Positions 62,129 through 64,000 of a stretch of 64,000 bases of DNA are shown one piece after another. Position numbers and translations under genes: made by a program. The stretch spans positions 62,001 through 126,000 of the forward strand of contig NZ_JAHVJQ010000003.1 of assembly GCF_019801145.1 (NCBI RefSeq), in the 5' to 3' direction. The notes under the pieces are model-generated. The model had not been told where the DNA came from. It did no database searches and saw only the letters and a program-made list of their open reading frames with translations. Position 1 is the first letter of the stretch. Each line of letters opens with the position of its first letter. Source of the stretch: Leisingera aquaemixtae (GTDB lineage: Bacteria > Pseudomonadota > Alphaproteobacteria > Rhodobacterales > Rhodobacteraceae).

Positions 62129-63676
62129 TTGCTAGGGATCGGCGGAAATCAGTACTGGAGCGGTCCAATTCGTACTTTTCCGCCATATCCCAGCCTCCGC
62201 CATTTCCTCGATTGGTGCGCTTCAACCGGGCAGTTTCAGAAAGTCGGCGATGCGGTCTCCGTCCGCCATCAGATGACGGCGGTGCACCGGGCAGTGCTGG
62301 AAGCCGGCGGCCCGGTGCTGCAATTCGACCACCCGGTGCTGGACAGCGGCCAGGTGTCGGGCATTCCGGTTTTGGTGAACCTGTTCGGGACGGCTGAGCG
62401 CGTGGCGGCCGGCCTTGGGGTGCCGCAGGACGGCCTGGATGATCTGGGGAGTTTTCTGGCGGCCCTCAGGTCGCCTGCTCCGCCGGACGGCCTGCGCGAT
62501 GCCTTGTCCCGCTGGCCCATGCTCAAGGCAGCGCTGGCGACCAGGCCGAAGATGGTGAAAACCGCTCCGGTTCAGGCCATCACCCGCGAGGGGCCTGATG
62601 CCAGCCTTGATGGCCTTCCGGTGCAGACCCACTGGCCGGGGGATGCCGGGCCGCTGATTACCTGGCCGGTTGTGATAACCCGCCCGCACGGCAGCGCCGC
62701 AGAAAACGTCAACAGTTACAATGCCGGGGTCTACCGGACCCAGGTTCTGGACCGCTCGCGGCTGATCATGCGATGGCTGCCTCACCGCGGCGGCGCTGCG
62801 CATCACCGCAGCTGGGCCGGGCAGGGGGAGCCGATGCCGGTTGCCGTGGTTCTGGGGGCGGATCCCGCCACGCTGCTGTCTGCCGCGCTGCCCTTGCCGG
62901 AAACCGTGTCAGAGCTGACCTTTGCCGGCGCCCTCAGCGGCGCCCGCCCGCGTCTGGTGCCCTGCAAGACCATCCCGCTGATGGTGCCCGCCGATGCAGA
63001 GATCGTTCTGGAGGGCTGGGTGTCCGCATCAGAGACCGCACCCGAAGGCCCCTTTGGCGACCATACGGGCTATTACAACCCGGCAGAGCCCTTTCCCGTC
63101 ATGCAGATAAGCGCGGTGACGCACCGCGAGGATCCGCTGTATCTCTCCACCTATACCGGCCGGCCGCCGGATGAGCCTGCCATCATCGGCGAGGTGTTCA
63201 ACCGGCTGGCCCTGCCAACGGTGCGGGCGCAGATCCCGGAGATCCGCGACCTGTGGCTGCCGCCCGCCGCATGCTCCTACCGCATTGCCATCGTCAGCAT
63301 TGACAAACGCTACCCTGGCCAGGCGCGCCGGGTGATGATGGCGCTGTGGGGGATGCTGCCGCAATTCAGCTACACCAAGATGATGATCGCTGTGGATGCC
63401 GATGTTGACCCGCGGAGCTGGGATGACATCGCTTGGGTATTGGCCACCCGCATGGACCCGTCCCGCGATATTATGATGCTCGAGAATACGCCGATGGACT
63501 ACCTTGATTTCGCGTCGCCGCAGCCGGGATTGGCAGGCAAGATCGGTGTCGATGCCACCACGAAAATTGGCAGCGAAACGGCCAGGGAATGGGGGCAGGT
63601 CATGCAGGGCGATGCCAAGGATCAGGCCTTTGCCGCCGACCTGGTGGCCCGGCTGATGCCGGAGCTGACCGCATGA
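62129..63676 (+). CDS. ubiD: UbiD-family decarboxylase (prenylated-FMN dependent)
   Basis: A 515-residue UbiD-like (de)carboxylase. Family blocks include LRHFLDWCASTGQFQKV near the N-terminus, the active-site region EIVLEGWVSASETAPEGPFGDHTGYY and NPAEPFPVMQISAVTHREDPLY. It would decarboxylate the prenylated 4-hydroxybenzoate ring in ubiquinone synthesis. The only start codon before the homology is a TTG at 62129 with a poor ribosome-binding site, so the true N-terminus is uncertain. It overlaps ubiX by 4 bp and is divergent from ubiT. Confidence 0.9.
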   Translation: MLGIGGNQYWSGPIRTFPPYPSLRHFLDWCASTGQFQKVGDAVSVRHQMTAVHRAVLEAGGPVLQFDHPVLDSGQVSGIPVLVNLFGTAERVAAGLGVPQDGLDDLGSFLAALRSPAPPDGLRDALSRWPMLKAALATRPKMVKTAPVQAITREGPDASLDGLPVQTHWPGDAGPLITWPVVITRPHGSAAENVNSYNAGVYRTQVLDRSRLIMRWLPHRGGAAHHRSWAGQGEPMPVAVVLGADPATLLSAALPLPETVSELTFAGALSGARPRLVPCKTIPLMVPADAEIVLEGWVSASETAPEGPFGDHTGYYNPAEPFPVMQISAVTHREDPLYLSTYTGRPPDEPAIIGEVFNRLALPTVRAQIPEIRDLWLPPAACSYRIAIVSIDKRYPGQARRVMMALWGMLPQFSYTKMMIAVDADVDPRSWDDIAWVLATRMDPSRDIMMLENTPMDYLDFASPQPGLAGKIGVDATTKIGSETAREWGQVMQGDAKDQAFAADLVARLMPELTA

Positions 63677-64000
63677 GTGCGCAGCGGGTTGTGCTGGGGG
63701 TTTCAGGCGCTTCCGGTGCCATGCTCAGCCTGGCAGTTGCCCGGCACCTGCAGAAGCTTGGCGTGGAGATTGACCTGGTGGCCAGTGCCGCGGCAGAGAG
63801 GACCCTGGCTCAGGAATGCGGACCGGACGCCGTGGAAATCCTCAGGGGCCTGGCTGCGCGCTGGCACCCGGTGCAGGACATCGGGGCGGCCATCGCATCC
63901 GGGTCAGTGCCGGCGGCAGGGATGATCGTTGCGCCGTGTTCGATGCGGTCACTGGCCGCAATCGCGCACGGGTTTGATGATAATCTGCTGACGCGGGCGG
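63673..64000 (+). CDS. ubiX: UbiX flavin prenyltransferase (3' end beyond window)
   Basis: The first 109 residues are visible. They show the UbiX N-terminal nucleotide-binding start VVLGVSGASGAMLSLAVARHLQ and the VAPCSMRSLAAIAHGFDDNLLTRA motif that binds FMN and the prenyl donor. The ATG overlaps the ubiD stop (ATGA). UbiX makes the prenylated-FMN cofactor used by UbiD. The gene is cut by the window end. Confidence 0.95.
   Translation, partial: MSAQRVVLGVSGASGAMLSLAVARHLQKLGVEIDLVASAAAERTLAQECGPDAVEILRGLAARWHPVQDIGAAIASGSVPAAGMIVAPCSMRSLAAIAHGFDDNLLTRA

Overview
The window is a high-GC alphaproteobacterial chromosome segment, most likely from the Roseobacter group of the Rhodobacteraceae (Leisingera/Phaeobacter/Ruegeria type). 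The evidence is the combination of a ChrR/RpoE singlet-oxygen module of Rhodobacter type, a double-length betaine/TMAO-class permease, UbiT-UbiU-UbiV genes, a qhp amine-dehydrogenase operon and marine osmolyte functions. Genes are dense, with many 4-bp ATGA/GTGA stop-start overlaps. I see no tRNA, rRNA, CRISPR array or intact insertion sequence.

Layout. 1-2736: end of an OmpR-type regulator, its 2CSK_N-type sensor kinase and a periplasmic binding protein. 2737-3790: about 1 kb without a convincing gene. 3791-8678: branched-chain 2-oxoacid dehydrogenase operon (E1 alpha, E1 beta, E2, E3). 8781-10977: slipin and NfeD membrane protease pair. 11281-16588: an unrecognised exported protein, a LysR regulator, and an orphan Tat-exported family-5 binding protein divergent from a MocR-type regulator that lacks the PLP lysine. 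16664-26635: a betaine/choline/TMAO-class ABC transporter with its own GlxA/GbdR-like regulator, divergent from a TorR-TorS-TorT TMAO-sensing system; no torCAD reductase genes are present. 26780-31354: AraC regulator, SDR and a two-subunit molybdenum hydroxylase.

31484-43175: a complete operon for quinohemoprotein amine dehydrogenase in the order qhpG-A-D-C-B-F-E-R followed by an aldehyde dehydrogenase, divergent from a second AraC regulator. It encodes the diheme alpha subunit, the beta propeller, the small cross-linked CTQ subunit, and the radical-SAM enzyme, protease, exporter and flavoprotein that mature the small subunit. The aldehyde dehydrogenase would take the aldehyde on to the acid. 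43341-48322: dabA-dabB inorganic-carbon uptake pair with a divergent LysR regulator. 48465-56033: rpoE-chrR and the lipid-modifying genes of its conserved neighbourhood (SDR, DUF1365, flavin oxidoreductase, CFA-like methyltransferase, chalcone-isomerase-like protein, MFS, DUF3833). Three matching ECF-type promoter candidates lie at the expected places.

56292-58025: CoA transferase with an XRE-cupin regulator. 58368-64000: ubiT-ubiU-ubiV with nnrS translationally coupled to ubiV, divergent from a ubiD-family decarboxylase and the start of ubiX. This is a block for oxygen-independent ubiquinone synthesis with a link to nitric-oxide/denitrification physiology.

Most points of interest are regulatory or concern family variants: a tor-box-like site next to the ABC transporter, a degenerate MocR regulator, helically phased repeats at two AraC-controlled promoters, and a set of ECF promoters, two of which put transcription at or almost at a start codon.
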